This document shows, piece by piece, positions 1 through 6,987 of a stretch of 21,498 nucleotides of DNA. Position 1 is the stretch's first letter; every line of letters starts with the position of its first letter. A program made the position numbers and the translations under genes. The stretch spans positions 1 through 21,498 of the forward strand of contig JAGWUK010000004.1 of NCBI GenBank assembly GCA_028868455.1, written 5' to 3'. Under the pieces are notes generated by a model. It was given only the letters and a program-made list of their open reading frames with translations. It was not told the origin of the DNA and did not search any database. This DNA is from Burkholderiales bacterium (GTDB lineage Bacteria; Pseudomonadota; Gammaproteobacteria; Burkholderiales; Burkholderiaceae_D).

Positions 1-163
1 CCAGTCCGGCGATCTCGCTGACTTCGTTACTGGCATTGTGGCGCGCGCCAAATGAGGGGCCGCCAATGTACACCGCATCTGCACCATGCAATATCGCCTC
101 CTTGCCGATTTCGACAGTTTTGGCGGGCGATAAAAGTTCTAACTGATTGACAAGCAAGGTCAT
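1..163 (-). CDS. rlhA: U32-family peptidase-like 23S rRNA hydroxylase RlhA (N-terminal fragment)
   Basis: Only the first ~54 codons are in the window and the rest runs off the left edge. The minus-strand ATG is at 163-161. The visible protein contains ELLSPAKTVEIGKEAILHG followed by ADAVYIGGPSFGARHNASN. This is the hallmark start of the U32 family and matches my memory of E. coli RlhA (YdcP) more closely than the tRNA-hydroxylation protein TrhP (YegQ), which lacks the GARHNASN stretch. E. coli RlhA takes part in 5-hydroxylation of C2501 in 23S rRNA. A plausible promoter lies just upstream (194-222). The RlhA subgroup assignment rests on this short N-terminus alone, because the Cys-rich and U32 signature regions are outside the window. 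Confidence 0.8.
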   Translation of the reverse strand, partial: MTLLVNQLELLSPAKTVEIGKEAILHGADAVYIGGPSFGARHNASNEVSEIAGL

Positions 164-193
164 GGTGAATGCCGGTGACGGGGAAAGGGCGAA

Positions 194-222
194 ATTATAA
201 CGAAATCAAAGGCTTATGTCTC
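194..222 (-). promoter_or_regulatory. Probable sigma-70 promoter of rlhA
   Basis: On the minus strand a perfect TATAAT sits at 199-194. It is preceded, after a 17-base spacer, by GAGACA at 222-217, which matches the -35 consensus at 4 of 6 positions. The -10 box ends about 30 bases before the rlhA ATG, leaving a short leader. This is based on consensus only. Confidence 0.5.
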
Positions 223-507
223 AAGCATACGCTATTTTCACGGTCGCTCACCTGATTGGTTTCGTCATGCCGCCTGACTCTGGACAATGTTGCAAGTCAT
301 CATCCGACTTGATTTCATCCACCGAAAACGTTTTTTCAGTTTCAGACTTGATTCAAGATTATCTCCTGCCGCTTTTGGGATGCGCCTCAGACAATTTTGG
401 CTGCCTGCAGCGTACTTCCTGACGGGAGTAAGCGTGTCACTTTTTGGGGCATTTTTCATGTCTGTTTGCGCGCAATCAGCGGAGTAAAACATCCGTCAGG
501 TTCTTGC
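223..507. other. Gene-poor intergenic stretch
   Basis: No convincing gene is visible between the rlhA promoter and the next promoter. Several overlapping open frames of 60-75 codons occur on both strands, but none has a Shine-Dalgarno sequence. The best coding candidate is a 35-codon plus-strand frame from the ATG at 380 to 487, MRLRQFWLPAAYFLTG onwards, with one hydrophobic segment. It has no ribosome-binding site, so I do not call it a gene. The DNA is rich in T-tracts and is probably an intergenic spacer or a decayed gene. Confidence 0.4.
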
Positions 508-536
508 TTGACTTCATTCGATGCAAGGTATTAAAT
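508..536 (+). promoter_or_regulatory. Possible promoter of the solute-binding protein gene
   Basis: TTGACT at 508-513, a 17-base spacer and TTAAAT at 531-536 give a fair sigma-70 match (5/6 and 4/6). Transcription would start near 543, leaving a leader of about 100 bases before the ATG at 647. I see no clear regulatory structure in that leader. Confidence 0.4.
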
Positions 537-646
537 GTTTTTTAAGTAGACAAAAATTTAACCGGTTCAGCAGCGTGTCTGGCGCGCTTCGCAGACGCTG
601 TCTGCACTTTGAAAAAACAGCTTCCCCATCAATGCGGGAGAGAACA

Positions 647-1372
647 ATGAAAATGCTACGCTCACTCTGCCTGTTGTTCATGGCCGTTTGCTTACATGCA
701 CAGGCGGTTACGCTGGTGACAGAAGATTACCCGCCCTTCAATATCGTCAACCCAAAAAACGGTGAAGTAACGGGTATGTCGACCGAAAAAATCCGTATCC
801 TGATGCAAAGGGCCGGAGAAAAATACACGATCAATGCCTATCCCTGGGCGCGCTCCATTCAAATGGCGCAAAACAATCCTGACACCTGCGTCTACTCAAC
901 ATCGCGCACACCAGGGCGCGAGCAGTTGTACCAATGGGTGGGGCCCTTGGTCAAAAACAACTGGGTGATCTTTGCCCGCAAAGACGACCTGCGCCACCCA
1001 AAAACGCTGGAAGACTTGCGCACCTATGTCATTGGCACCTACAGAAATGACGCGATTGCCGAATACTTTTCGTTGAAAGGTTTTAATACCGAACTTGCCA
1101 GCATCGATGCCGATAATCCGCGAAAAATGCTGGCGGGGCGTTTCGATTTCTGGGCGACTGGCGAATTGCTGGGTTGGGACATACTCAAGCATCAGGGTCT
1201 CAGCAAAATGGTCGTGCAATTATTTACGTTCAACCAGACAGAAATGTATCTGGCCTGCCATGACGGCATGGACAAAACAAAACTCGACCATTGGAATCAG
1301 ATACTGAAGGACATGGAAAAAGACGGCACTAGTGCGGCGATTGAAAAAAAGTACAAGAACGTCAATCCTTGA
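647..1372 (+). CDS. Periplasmic solute-binding protein (SBP_bac_3 type)
   Basis: A 241-residue secreted protein of the family-3 extracellular solute-binding fold, normally the amino-acid receptor of ABC importers. The first ~19 residues form a signal peptide (MKMLRSLCLLFMAVCLHAQA), and the mature part opens with VTLVTEDYPPFN. Further family marks are YPWARS, the S-R-T-x-G-R-E motif and WVGPL. I chose the ATG at 647 because GGGAG lies a few bases upstream and the signal peptide starts there; the frame is open back to 521 but that extension is not signal-peptide-like. No permease or ATPase gene lies nearby, so the protein is an orphan receptor. Its ligand cannot be read from the sequence. A weak hairpin with a T-run follows the stop. 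Confidence 0.85.
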   Translation: MKMLRSLCLLFMAVCLHAQAVTLVTEDYPPFNIVNPKNGEVTGMSTEKIRILMQRAGEKYTINAYPWARSIQMAQNNPDTCVYSTSRTPGREQLYQWVGPLVKNNWVIFARKDDLRHPKTLEDLRTYVIGTYRNDAIAEYFSLKGFNTELASIDADNPRKMLAGRFDFWATGELLGWDILKHQGLSKMVVQLFTFNQTEMYLACHDGMDKTKLDHWNQILKDMEKDGTSAAIEKKYKNVNP

Positions 1373-1377
1373 GTCCG

Positions 1378-1399
1378 TTCTGTAGCGCCAGAATTTTTT
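1378..1399 (+). terminator. Weak rho-independent terminator
   Basis: TTCTG (1378-1382) pairs with CAGAA (1389-1393) around a six-base loop, followed by six T residues (1394-1399). The stem is only 5 bp, but the T-run and the position six bases after the stop of the solute-binding protein gene suit a terminator. Confidence 0.45.
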
Positions 1400-1531
1400 G
1401 ACTCTGCCGCGCGACTCTGCAGGTACCGCTTGCATAGCGTGCAAAAAAAATCAGCCGGTAAAAAATTGCGGCCGAAAAGCTCAGGCTAACTCCTCTACAA
1501 TAGGGCATCGTCAACTATTGAGACTGCCCGC

Positions 1532-3022
1532 ATGTTGAACTTCCGCCTTGCCCTCATCTCGCTTCTTTTTTCATCCACTGCGTTTGCTGAAAGTCCCCTG
1601 CCCCCCGGCATCAACGATGCGTTGAATAAAGCCCATATCGACAACAGCGCGATGAGCGTCGTTGTGATGCCCGCGTACGGCGGAAAACCTGTCCTCAGTC
1701 ATTATGCCGATCGCGCAATGAGCCCTGCGTCCACCATGAAGCTGCTGACGACGGCCATTGCCCTGGAAGAGCTGGGCCCGACCTTTCGCTGGAAGACACA
1801 GATACTCAGCACTGAACCCATAAAGAAAGACAGCTTGCGTGGCGACATGTATATCCGCGGTGGCGGCGACCCCGATCTGACCTGGTCAAAATTCGGCATG
1901 ATGTTACGCAATCTGCGTCAGCAAGGCATACGAAAAATCACCGGCGATATCGTGCTGGATCGCAGCTATTTTGAGCCACAACGTATCGACATCGGCGCGC
2001 CGCCTTTTGATGAATATCCGGATGCGTATTACAACGTGATCCCGGATGCCCTGCTTATCCATAGCAATATTTCTGCCTTTGCACTCAGCGCCGATGCCGA
2101 CAAAATCGATGTACGCTTGATGACGCCGCTGGACAAAATCAAGCTGGTCAACCATTTGCATCTGAATAATCTGCCATGCAAAGACTGGGAAAGCGAATGG
2201 TTGCCTCCTGCCATCGAATTACAGAAAAAGAACCAGATAGAAATCACACTTAGCGGCGGCTTCCCACGCCATTGCAAGATTGATGATTACCTCAATATCC
2301 TCGATCGCAATCAGTACATTGCGCATCTCATCCGCGCCTTATGGCAAGAGATGGGCGGCGTCTGGCAAGGTGACATCCGCGATGGCAAAACACCTGCGGA
2401 AGCCAGAGTGTTGACTGAGCGCCAGTCGGACACACTGGCCGATACGATACGCACGGTGAACAAACACTCCGACAACACGATGGCACGTATTTTGTTTTTG
2501 ACGCTGGGGGCAGAAGCACAGCAAGACAGGCGCAACACAAGTTTGCAAACTGCTGATCTGCGCGTCCGGAACTGGCTGGCGAAAAAAGGCATCAGCGATG
2601 CGGGCTTACAGATAGAAAATGGTTCCGGCCTGTCGCGCTCCGCGCGCATCAGTGCCAATCAGCTGGCCGCGATTTTACAAGCGGAAGCGAACAGCAACTG
2701 GAATGCAGAATATGTCAGCAGCCTGCCGATTGCGGCATTGGATGGCACCATGCGTAAGCGTCTGAAAAATTCGTCTGCCGATTCCCGCGCACGTATTAAA
2801 ACCGGCACACTCAAAGACAGCACGGCGATTGCCGGCTATGTGCGCGACAACCATGATTTGCTATGGATCGTCGTCGGCATCATCAATCACGATGACGCCA
2901 TGAAAGCCAGAGCAGCACTGGATGAATTGATTACCTGGGTGGCTGACGGCAGACCAACGACAGCCTTAGCAACAGCGGCAGCCTTATCATCGATGCCGCC
3001 CGCACCACCTGCTCAAAAATAG
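1532..3022 (+). CDS. dacB: D-alanyl-D-alanine carboxypeptidase/endopeptidase (PBP4)
   Basis: A 496-residue class C penicillin-binding protein (peptidase S13) that trims and cleaves peptide cross-links of murein in the periplasm. A signal peptide covers about residues 1-19 (cleavage near TAFA-ES). All three penicillin-binding motifs are present: S67-T-M-K70 (nucleophile and general base), S313-D-N315 and K423-T-G425. The long insert between the SxxK and SxN motifs is typical of PBP4, and the overall length is normal. The C-terminus ends in an Ala/Thr/Pro-rich tail, residues 474-496, outside the catalytic fold. The Shine-Dalgarno is poor (GAG before the ATG). It stands alone between two terminators, so it is probably monocistronic. 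TACAAT at 1496-1501 could be its -10 box. Confidence 0.95.
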   Translation: MLNFRLALISLLFSSTAFAESPLPPGINDALNKAHIDNSAMSVVVMPAYGGKPVLSHYADRAMSPASTMKLLTTAIALEELGPTFRWKTQILSTEPIKKDSLRGDMYIRGGGDPDLTWSKFGMMLRNLRQQGIRKITGDIVLDRSYFEPQRIDIGAPPFDEYPDAYYNVIPDALLIHSNISAFALSADADKIDVRLMTPLDKIKLVNHLHLNNLPCKDWESEWLPPAIELQKKNQIEITLSGGFPRHCKIDDYLNILDRNQYIAHLIRALWQEMGGVWQGDIRDGKTPAEARVLTERQSDTLADTIRTVNKHSDNTMARILFLTLGAEAQQDRRNTSLQTADLRVRNWLAKKGISDAGLQIENGSGLSRSARISANQLAAILQAEANSNWNAEYVSSLPIAALDGTMRKRLKNSSADSRARIKTGTLKDSTAIAGYVRDNHDLLWIVVGIINHDDAMKARAALDELITWVADGRPTTALATAAALSSMPPAPPAQK

Positions 3023-3047
3023 TCCTGCCCGCTGCTCAAGAACGTCG

Positions 3048-3086
3048 CGCCGTCTGCAAATTATCCCGTTTGCAGACGGCGTTTTT
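3048..3086 (+). terminator. Strong rho-independent terminator after dacB
   Basis: A perfect 13-bp stem, CGCCGTCTGCAAA (3048-3060) with TTTGCAGACGGCG (3069-3081), encloses an 8-base loop and is followed by TTTTT (3082-3086). It lies 25 bases after the dacB stop and shields the convergent operon that ends at 3118. Confidence 0.9.
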
Positions 3087-3117
3087 GCAATGACGCTGCC
3101 AAGCACTTTGCGCCGCG

Positions 3118-3942
3118 TTATTTGCTATAACGTGCGCGCAAAAGCTGCATCATCGCCACATTCAACTCCCATGCATCCGACACTGGCTGATTCGTATATG
3201 GCAAAGTCTGCGTATACGGCGGCGGACCGAATTCAGGTGTCAAGGTAATGCAGGCGACACCGGCAGCGCGCCGGTGCGCAACGATGCGATCCCACCACGA
3301 TAAATGCTGTTGCAAAGCAGCGGCATGTTCTGGCGCGCGGAAATCATTGACTTGCGGCCCCTGGCTGTGTCCGATGCGAGCATGGATGTGCCGCACATGC
3401 GGATAGACTTTTTCCAGTGTCTGCGGCTGATCCTCCAGCAAGGATTCGCAGGCAACACACCAATGCGACAGGTCGGCATTCAACGCCAGTTGCGGGCGTT
3501 GCACCAGATACGGTAGTAACAGCATAGGGTGCCCACTAAATCGGCTACGGTGAATTTCATGCACGATAGCGATGCCGGTTTCTGCGCTGATTCTGTCCGC
3601 CAGATCCAGTAATTCACTGTTCTGCGCAAAGCTGTAGAAGTCCTTGCCGGTATGACTGTTGACGAACAGCGGTTGCGCTGCGCAAGCGTTGCGCAACAAA
3701 TTTTCCAGCGCGGATTTATGCGTCGCAAAGTCAGTGTGAAACACCGTCTCCCATTGCTGCGCGATCAGCTTCAGACCGGCAGCGGCAATCGCGTCTGTCC
3801 AGGCTTTTCGCTCTGCATCCTCGGTGGGCAAAGACATTTCTATGCCATCGAATCCGGCATCCAGCACGCGTGCAATGAATGCCTCGCGGCTCAGATGGAC
3901 GCTGCCCCAGTGCGGGGCGAAAATCCGGACATCCTGCTTCAT
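3118..3942 (-). CDS. Sugar phosphate isomerase/epimerase-like TIM-barrel protein
   Basis: A 274-residue protein of the xylose-isomerase-like TIM-barrel superfamily (AP endonuclease family 2 fold). Candidate metal ligands occur at the usual strand ends: E129 in VHEIH, D157 in NADLSHW, a histidine in HIHARIGH (185/187) and E237 in TPEFGPP. This suggests a divalent-metal isomerase, epimerase or related enzyme acting on a polyol or keto-sugar. The substrate cannot be inferred. I chose the ATG at 3942 because GAGGTG sits six bases upstream; a GTG at 3966 is also in frame but overlaps the upstream gene. The gene begins 10 bases after the stop of the PhyH-type dioxygenase, so the two form an operon. 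Confidence 0.8.
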   Translation of the reverse strand: MKQDVRIFAPHWGSVHLSREAFIARVLDAGFDGIEMSLPTEDAERKAWTDAIAAAGLKLIAQQWETVFHTDFATHKSALENLLRNACAAQPLFVNSHTGKDFYSFAQNSELLDLADRISAETGIAIVHEIHRSRFSGHPMLLLPYLVQRPQLALNADLSHWCVACESLLEDQPQTLEKVYPHVRHIHARIGHSQGPQVNDFRAPEHAAALQQHLSWWDRIVAHRRAAGVACITLTPEFGPPPYTQTLPYTNQPVSDAWELNVAMMQLLRARYSK

Positions 3943-3952
3943 CGTCACCTCG

Positions 3953-4792
3953 TCAGACAAAGCCACGTACCGGAAAAGCGGCGTCGCGCTGTATCCAGTT
4001 CAGCGCCGAATAATGCGTTTCACCATCGGTCACATGCAGCGTGTAGGCATGACGCGAAACAGCAGAGCGATTTGGCGCGCTGTAATGCGGCAACAAGCCA
4101 TGAAAGCACACCAGGCTGCCTGCTTTTGCCTCCAGCGGTACGGCAGTCGCGTCGCCGGGCCACGGTGTTGTATCGAGCTTTTCGACGCGCACCTCGTCGC
4201 CTTCGCGTACAAACCTTTCGCGCATGGCAGTCCGATGTCCGCCCGGTTCCACCCACAGGCAACCGTTGTCCAGCGTGGCGTCTTCCAATGCAAACCAGAA
4301 TGTTGTCACGCTGACCGGATCGGTTTCAAAATAAGTGGCATCCTGATGCCAGCGCACTTCGCCGCCGATGCCGGGCTGCTTGAAAATATACATGGACTGC
4401 CAGATTTGCGGCTTCATCAGACCGAGCTGATTGGCGACGCCTGCCAATGCAGGACCACGCGAAAAAGCATCAAATACCGGATCCAGATCATGCATGGCGT
4501 GACCGATTTTATTGATCGACAAGGCTTTTTCCTGGCGTAACTGGCCGTGCTCATCGAACGCTTCTTCCTCAAAAAAACAACTGATGTTGTTAGCGGAATT
4601 CAAGAAATAATGATCGATCTTTTTTTCCTGTTCCTTAGTCGTAAAAATCGATTTGGATTGCGCCGGATTGAAGGCATCCACAATCTGCGCCGCCCTGGCG
4701 CGCACGGCAGCAATCTCTGCAACGGTTTTGAAATCGGGAATCACCAGATAACCATCCTGATGAAAACCGGCAATCTGCTCTGCAGTCAACAT
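3953..4792 (-). CDS. Phytanoyl-CoA dioxygenase (PhyH) family protein
   Basis: A 279-residue Fe(II)/2-oxoglutarate-dependent oxygenase. The double-stranded beta-helix iron triad is visible: H149-x-D151 in RWHQDATYF and H236 in LLPHYSAPNRS. R247, 11 residues after the distal histidine, is the expected 2-oxoglutarate anchor; human PHYH has the same spacing. Family members hydroxylate many small molecules, so phytanoyl-CoA is not implied as the substrate. The ATG at 4792 is chosen because ACAGGAG lies just upstream; the frame extends to 4858 without a better site. It is the first gene of a two-gene operon with the TIM-barrel protein and is divergent from a LysR regulator. Confidence 0.85.
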   Translation of the reverse strand: MLTAEQIAGFHQDGYLVIPDFKTVAEIAAVRARAAQIVDAFNPAQSKSIFTTKEQEKKIDHYFLNSANNISCFFEEEAFDEHGQLRQEKALSINKIGHAMHDLDPVFDAFSRGPALAGVANQLGLMKPQIWQSMYIFKQPGIGGEVRWHQDATYFETDPVSVTTFWFALEDATLDNGCLWVEPGGHRTAMRERFVREGDEVRVEKLDTTPWPGDATAVPLEAKAGSLVCFHGLLPHYSAPNRSAVSRHAYTLHVTDGETHYSALNWIQRDAAFPVRGFV

Positions 4793-4901
4793 AATCACTC
4801 CTGTCAAACAAGGCGGATCGCGTGGTACGAAACGACCCTGGGTTTTGATGTGGATCAAGTGTAAAGCCTATATCCTTGCTTCCACAATGCAGACAGTGGT
4901 T

Positions 4902-4929
4902 GACACATTGTCGCCGTATTATTGACAAT
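4902..4929. promoter_or_regulatory. Likely LysR operator between lysR and phyH-type gene
   Basis: The divergent intergenic region holds a perfect inverted repeat, ATTGTC (4907-4912), 11 bases, GACAAT (4924-4929). It overlaps a second, tighter one, GACA-CAT-TGTC (4902-4912). The half-site GACA/TGTC thus occurs three times in 28 bases, directly before the LysR start at 4937. This fits an autoregulated LysR site that also controls the divergent dioxygenase/isomerase operon. Confidence 0.5.
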
Positions 4930-4936
4930 ACACGAT

Positions 4937-5866
4937 ATGGATCAATTAAAAGCAATGGAAATATTCGTCGAGGTGGCGCGTCTGCGCAGCTTCAGCGCTG
5001 CCGGGCGCCAGCTTGGTATCAGTCGCGCACTGGTCAGCAAGCAGATCATGCAACTGGAAGCCGAACTGGGCGCACGCTTGCTGCATCGCTCGACCCGCGA
5101 AGTCAGCCTGACCGAACTGGGACTGGCCTATCTGGAGCCGTGCAGCGCCAGCGTTGAGCAGGCGCGTCAGGCGCGTCTGGTGATCGCGCAAGCTGGCGAT
5201 GAGCTGGCGGGCGGCATACGCATCCAGGCGCCGAGCAGCTTTGGCAGTGAATGGCTGGCCGATGCGCTGGCGCGGTTTGCCTTGCTGCATCCCAAACTGC
5301 AACCGATGCTGCATGTCGATGACAATTTGCTCGATCCTTTCCGGCATGGCTTTGATCTCAGCATCCGTGTCGGCGGTATCCCGGACAGTCGTGGCCTGAA
5401 TATGCGGCGACTGGCGCCGTGTCGCGGCATGCTGTGCGCCAGCCCGGCGTATTTAGCACGCTATGGCAATCCCGGCGATCCGGAGCAACTAGTGCAGCAT
5501 CGCTGTCTGCATTTCAGCCATCTGACGCAAGGCAATACCTGGCAATTCGTGCGCGACACGCAGACGCTGAACATCCTCATTCATCCTGTCTTCACTTCCA
5601 ATAATGGACGCGTTTTACATCAGGCCGCCTTGCGCGGCATGGGCATTGTCTATGACACGACGTTTCTGGCCTGGCGCGATGTGCTCGAAGGCCGTCTGGT
5701 GCCGGTACTGCGCGACTGGCAATTGCCGCTGAATGACTTTACGGCGCTGTATCCGGCCACGCGCAAAGTGGCGCCCAAGGTCAGGGCGCTGATTGATTTT
5801 CTGGTGGCGGAATACCAGCCGGTTCCGGCGTGGGATAAGGCGCTCGGCGACGCCGGCTGGTGTTAG
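4937..5866 (+). CDS. LysR-family transcriptional regulator
   Basis: A 309-residue LysR regulator. The N-terminal winged helix-turn-helix is clear: MEIFVEVARLRSFSAAGRQL, then GISRALVSKQIMQLEAELG and LLHRSTREVSLTELG, residues ~5-65. A periplasmic-binding-fold effector domain follows. In this subgroup (similar to CrgA/AaeR-type regulators) the effector domain carries sequences like GGIRIQAPSSFG and LDPFRHGFDLSIRVG. The ATG at 4937 is chosen over a TTG at 4922; there is no good Shine-Dalgarno for either. It is divergent from the PhyH-type/isomerase operon across 144 bases that contain inverted repeats, so it probably controls that operon. The effector is unknown. Confidence 0.92.
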   Translation: MDQLKAMEIFVEVARLRSFSAAGRQLGISRALVSKQIMQLEAELGARLLHRSTREVSLTELGLAYLEPCSASVEQARQARLVIAQAGDELAGGIRIQAPSSFGSEWLADALARFALLHPKLQPMLHVDDNLLDPFRHGFDLSIRVGGIPDSRGLNMRRLAPCRGMLCASPAYLARYGNPGDPEQLVQHRCLHFSHLTQGNTWQFVRDTQTLNILIHPVFTSNNGRVLHQAALRGMGIVYDTTFLAWRDVLEGRLVPVLRDWQLPLNDFTALYPATRKVAPKVRALIDFLVAEYQPVPAWDKALGDAGWC

Positions 5867-5884
5867 GCTCTCGTTGAGAACCTT

Positions 5885-5912
5885 GGCCGGACACGCAACG
5901 CGTGATGCGGCC
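5885..5912. other. Stem-loop between convergent lysR and map
   Basis: GGCCG (5885-5889) pairs with CGGCC (5908-5912) and, inside it, CACGC (5892-5896) pairs with GCGTG (5900-5904) around AAC. No T-run follows directly on either strand, so it is at best an imperfect bidirectional terminator between the convergent genes. Confidence 0.4.
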
Positions 5913-5920
5913 GCGCCGAC

Positions 5921-6688
5921 TCAATTCAATATTTTTTCGTCAGAACGCAAGGTCAGGACCTGCACGCCATCGCGGGTTACAGCAACCGTATGTTCGAATT
6001 GCGCAGACAATTTCCCGTCGCAGGTGGTGACAGCCCAGCCATCGTCTTCGGTCTGGACAGCATGCCGCCCCTGATTGATCATCGGCTCGATGGTGAACAC
6101 CATGCCTTCCTGCAATACCAGGCCAGTGCGCGGTTTCCCCCAATGCAGCACCTGCGGCGGTTCATGCATTTCGCGTCCTATGCCATGCCCGCAATATTCC
6201 CTGACGACGGAATAGCCGTGTTTCTGCGCATGCCTCTCGATGGCGTAGCCCACATCGCCAAGTCTGGCACCGGGGCGAACGGCCTTGATCCCTTGCCACA
6301 GGGCTTCGTAAGTCACTTGCACGAGCCGTTTTGCCTGCGCTGACACGTCCCCGACCAGATAGGTTTTGCTCGAATCAGCGATATAGTCATTTTTCTCCAG
6401 AGTGATATCGAAATTAACGATATCGCCGCTTTGCAAAATTTCGGTTGCGGACGGAACGCCATGACATACCACGTTGTTGCGTGAAGAATTCAATGCGTAG
6501 GCAAATCCGTATTGCCCTTTGCTAGCCGGACGTGCTTTGAGTTCGTCCACAATAAAACGATCCACCAGATCATTGACCTGCATGGTGGACATGCCAATCA
6601 GGTTCAGACCATCCAAATAAGAAAACACCTTCGCCAGCAATCTGCCTGACTCTGCCATCAGCGCAATTTCATCCGGTCGCTTCGTCAT
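5921..6688 (-). CDS. map: Type I methionine aminopeptidase
   Basis: A 255-residue cytoplasmic metalloprotease that removes the N-terminal methionine of new proteins. All five metal ligands of the pita-bread fold are present: D94, D105, H168, E201 and E232, each three residues before the E. coli MetAP position (D97, D108, H171, E204, E235). The substrate-site stretch YCGHGIGREMHE is also intact, so the enzyme is predicted active. The ATG at 6688 overlaps the stop of the upstream ParD-like gene in an ATGA arrangement, which implies translational coupling. The housekeeping map normally sits by rpsB in proteobacteria. This context is different, so this is probably a second copy; that is inference, since the rest of the genome is not visible. 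Confidence 0.95.
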   Translation of the reverse strand: MTKRPDEIALMAESGRLLAKVFSYLDGLNLIGMSTMQVNDLVDRFIVDELKARPASKGQYGFAYALNSSRNNVVCHGVPSATEILQSGDIVNFDITLEKNDYIADSSKTYLVGDVSAQAKRLVQVTYEALWQGIKAVRPGARLGDVGYAIERHAQKHGYSVVREYCGHGIGREMHEPPQVLHWGKPRTGLVLQEGMVFTIEPMINQGRHAVQTEDDGWAVTTCDGKLSAQFEHTVAVTRDGVQVLTLRSDEKILN

Positions 6689-6897
6689 GACGACACCGCC
6701 TTGCAAGCTTGCTCCTCAACGCCTGCCGCCCGCAGTTCGCGCGCCATGATTTCATTGAAACTCTGTGTCGGATTTAATTCGCACAACATGCCGATCTTGA
6801 TCCAGAAAGCCGCCTGCGCGTTGATGGAGCGGCACGATACCGTGCTCGCCTTGCGCATCTGATCATGCAAGTCATCGTCAATATTTACAATTCCCAC
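6685..6897 (-). CDS. ParD-like antitoxin-family small protein
   Basis: A 70-residue protein starting MGIVNIDDDLHDQMRKAS and containing CRSINAQAAFWIKIGMLCE. I recognise this as the ParD-like family (Pfam ParD_like), related to ribbon-helix-helix antitoxins: a short beta-strand (GIVNI) followed by two helices. The GTG at 6897 is chosen because GGAG lies six bases upstream; another GTG at 6909 is in frame but has no ribosome site. Its stop overlaps the map start by four bases. No ParE-type toxin is adjacent; the coupled partner is the methionine aminopeptidase. An AT-rich region with repeated ATATACG lies just upstream and may be its operator. Whether it works as an antitoxin is not shown by the sequence. 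Confidence 0.75.
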   Translation of the reverse strand: MGIVNIDDDLHDQMRKASTVSCRSINAQAAFWIKIGMLCELNPTQSFNEIMARELRAAGVEEQACKAVSS

Positions 6898-6918
6898 TAC
6901 ATACTCCACATATATAAC

Positions 6919-6956
6919 ATATACGAATTATATATACGCATATTATTGCAGCGCAA
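6919..6956 (-). promoter_or_regulatory. Promoter/operator region of the ParD-like/map operon
   Basis: The minus strand has a perfect TATAAT at 6932-6927 with a weak -35 (TTGCGC, 6956-6951) 18 bases upstream. On the plus strand ATATACG occurs at 6919-6925 and again at 6932-6938, a direct repeat with a 13-base period that straddles the -10 box. Such repeats at a promoter are typical of autoregulated ribbon-helix-helix proteins; that link is inferred. Confidence 0.45.
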
Positions 6957-6987
6957 GAAAAATTACGTTCCAAGTCAACCTCGCATA

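Noticed and set aside
287..487. Short plus-strand frame with a hydrophobic C-terminal half
   Set aside because: No Shine-Dalgarno at its first ATG or at the internal ATG at 380, and overlapping frames on the other strand are equally long. No recognisable family.
3824..4540. 238-codon plus-strand open frame
   Set aside because: It lies wholly antisense to the clear PhyH-type dioxygenase and isomerase genes and its sequence is Arg/Cys/His-rich without any domain. It is a mirror of strong coding on the minus strand.
4922..4936. TTG as alternative start of the LysR gene
   Set aside because: It would overlap the right arm of the inverted-repeat operator, and the ATG at 4937 gives the usual LysR N-terminal spacing to the helix-turn-helix.
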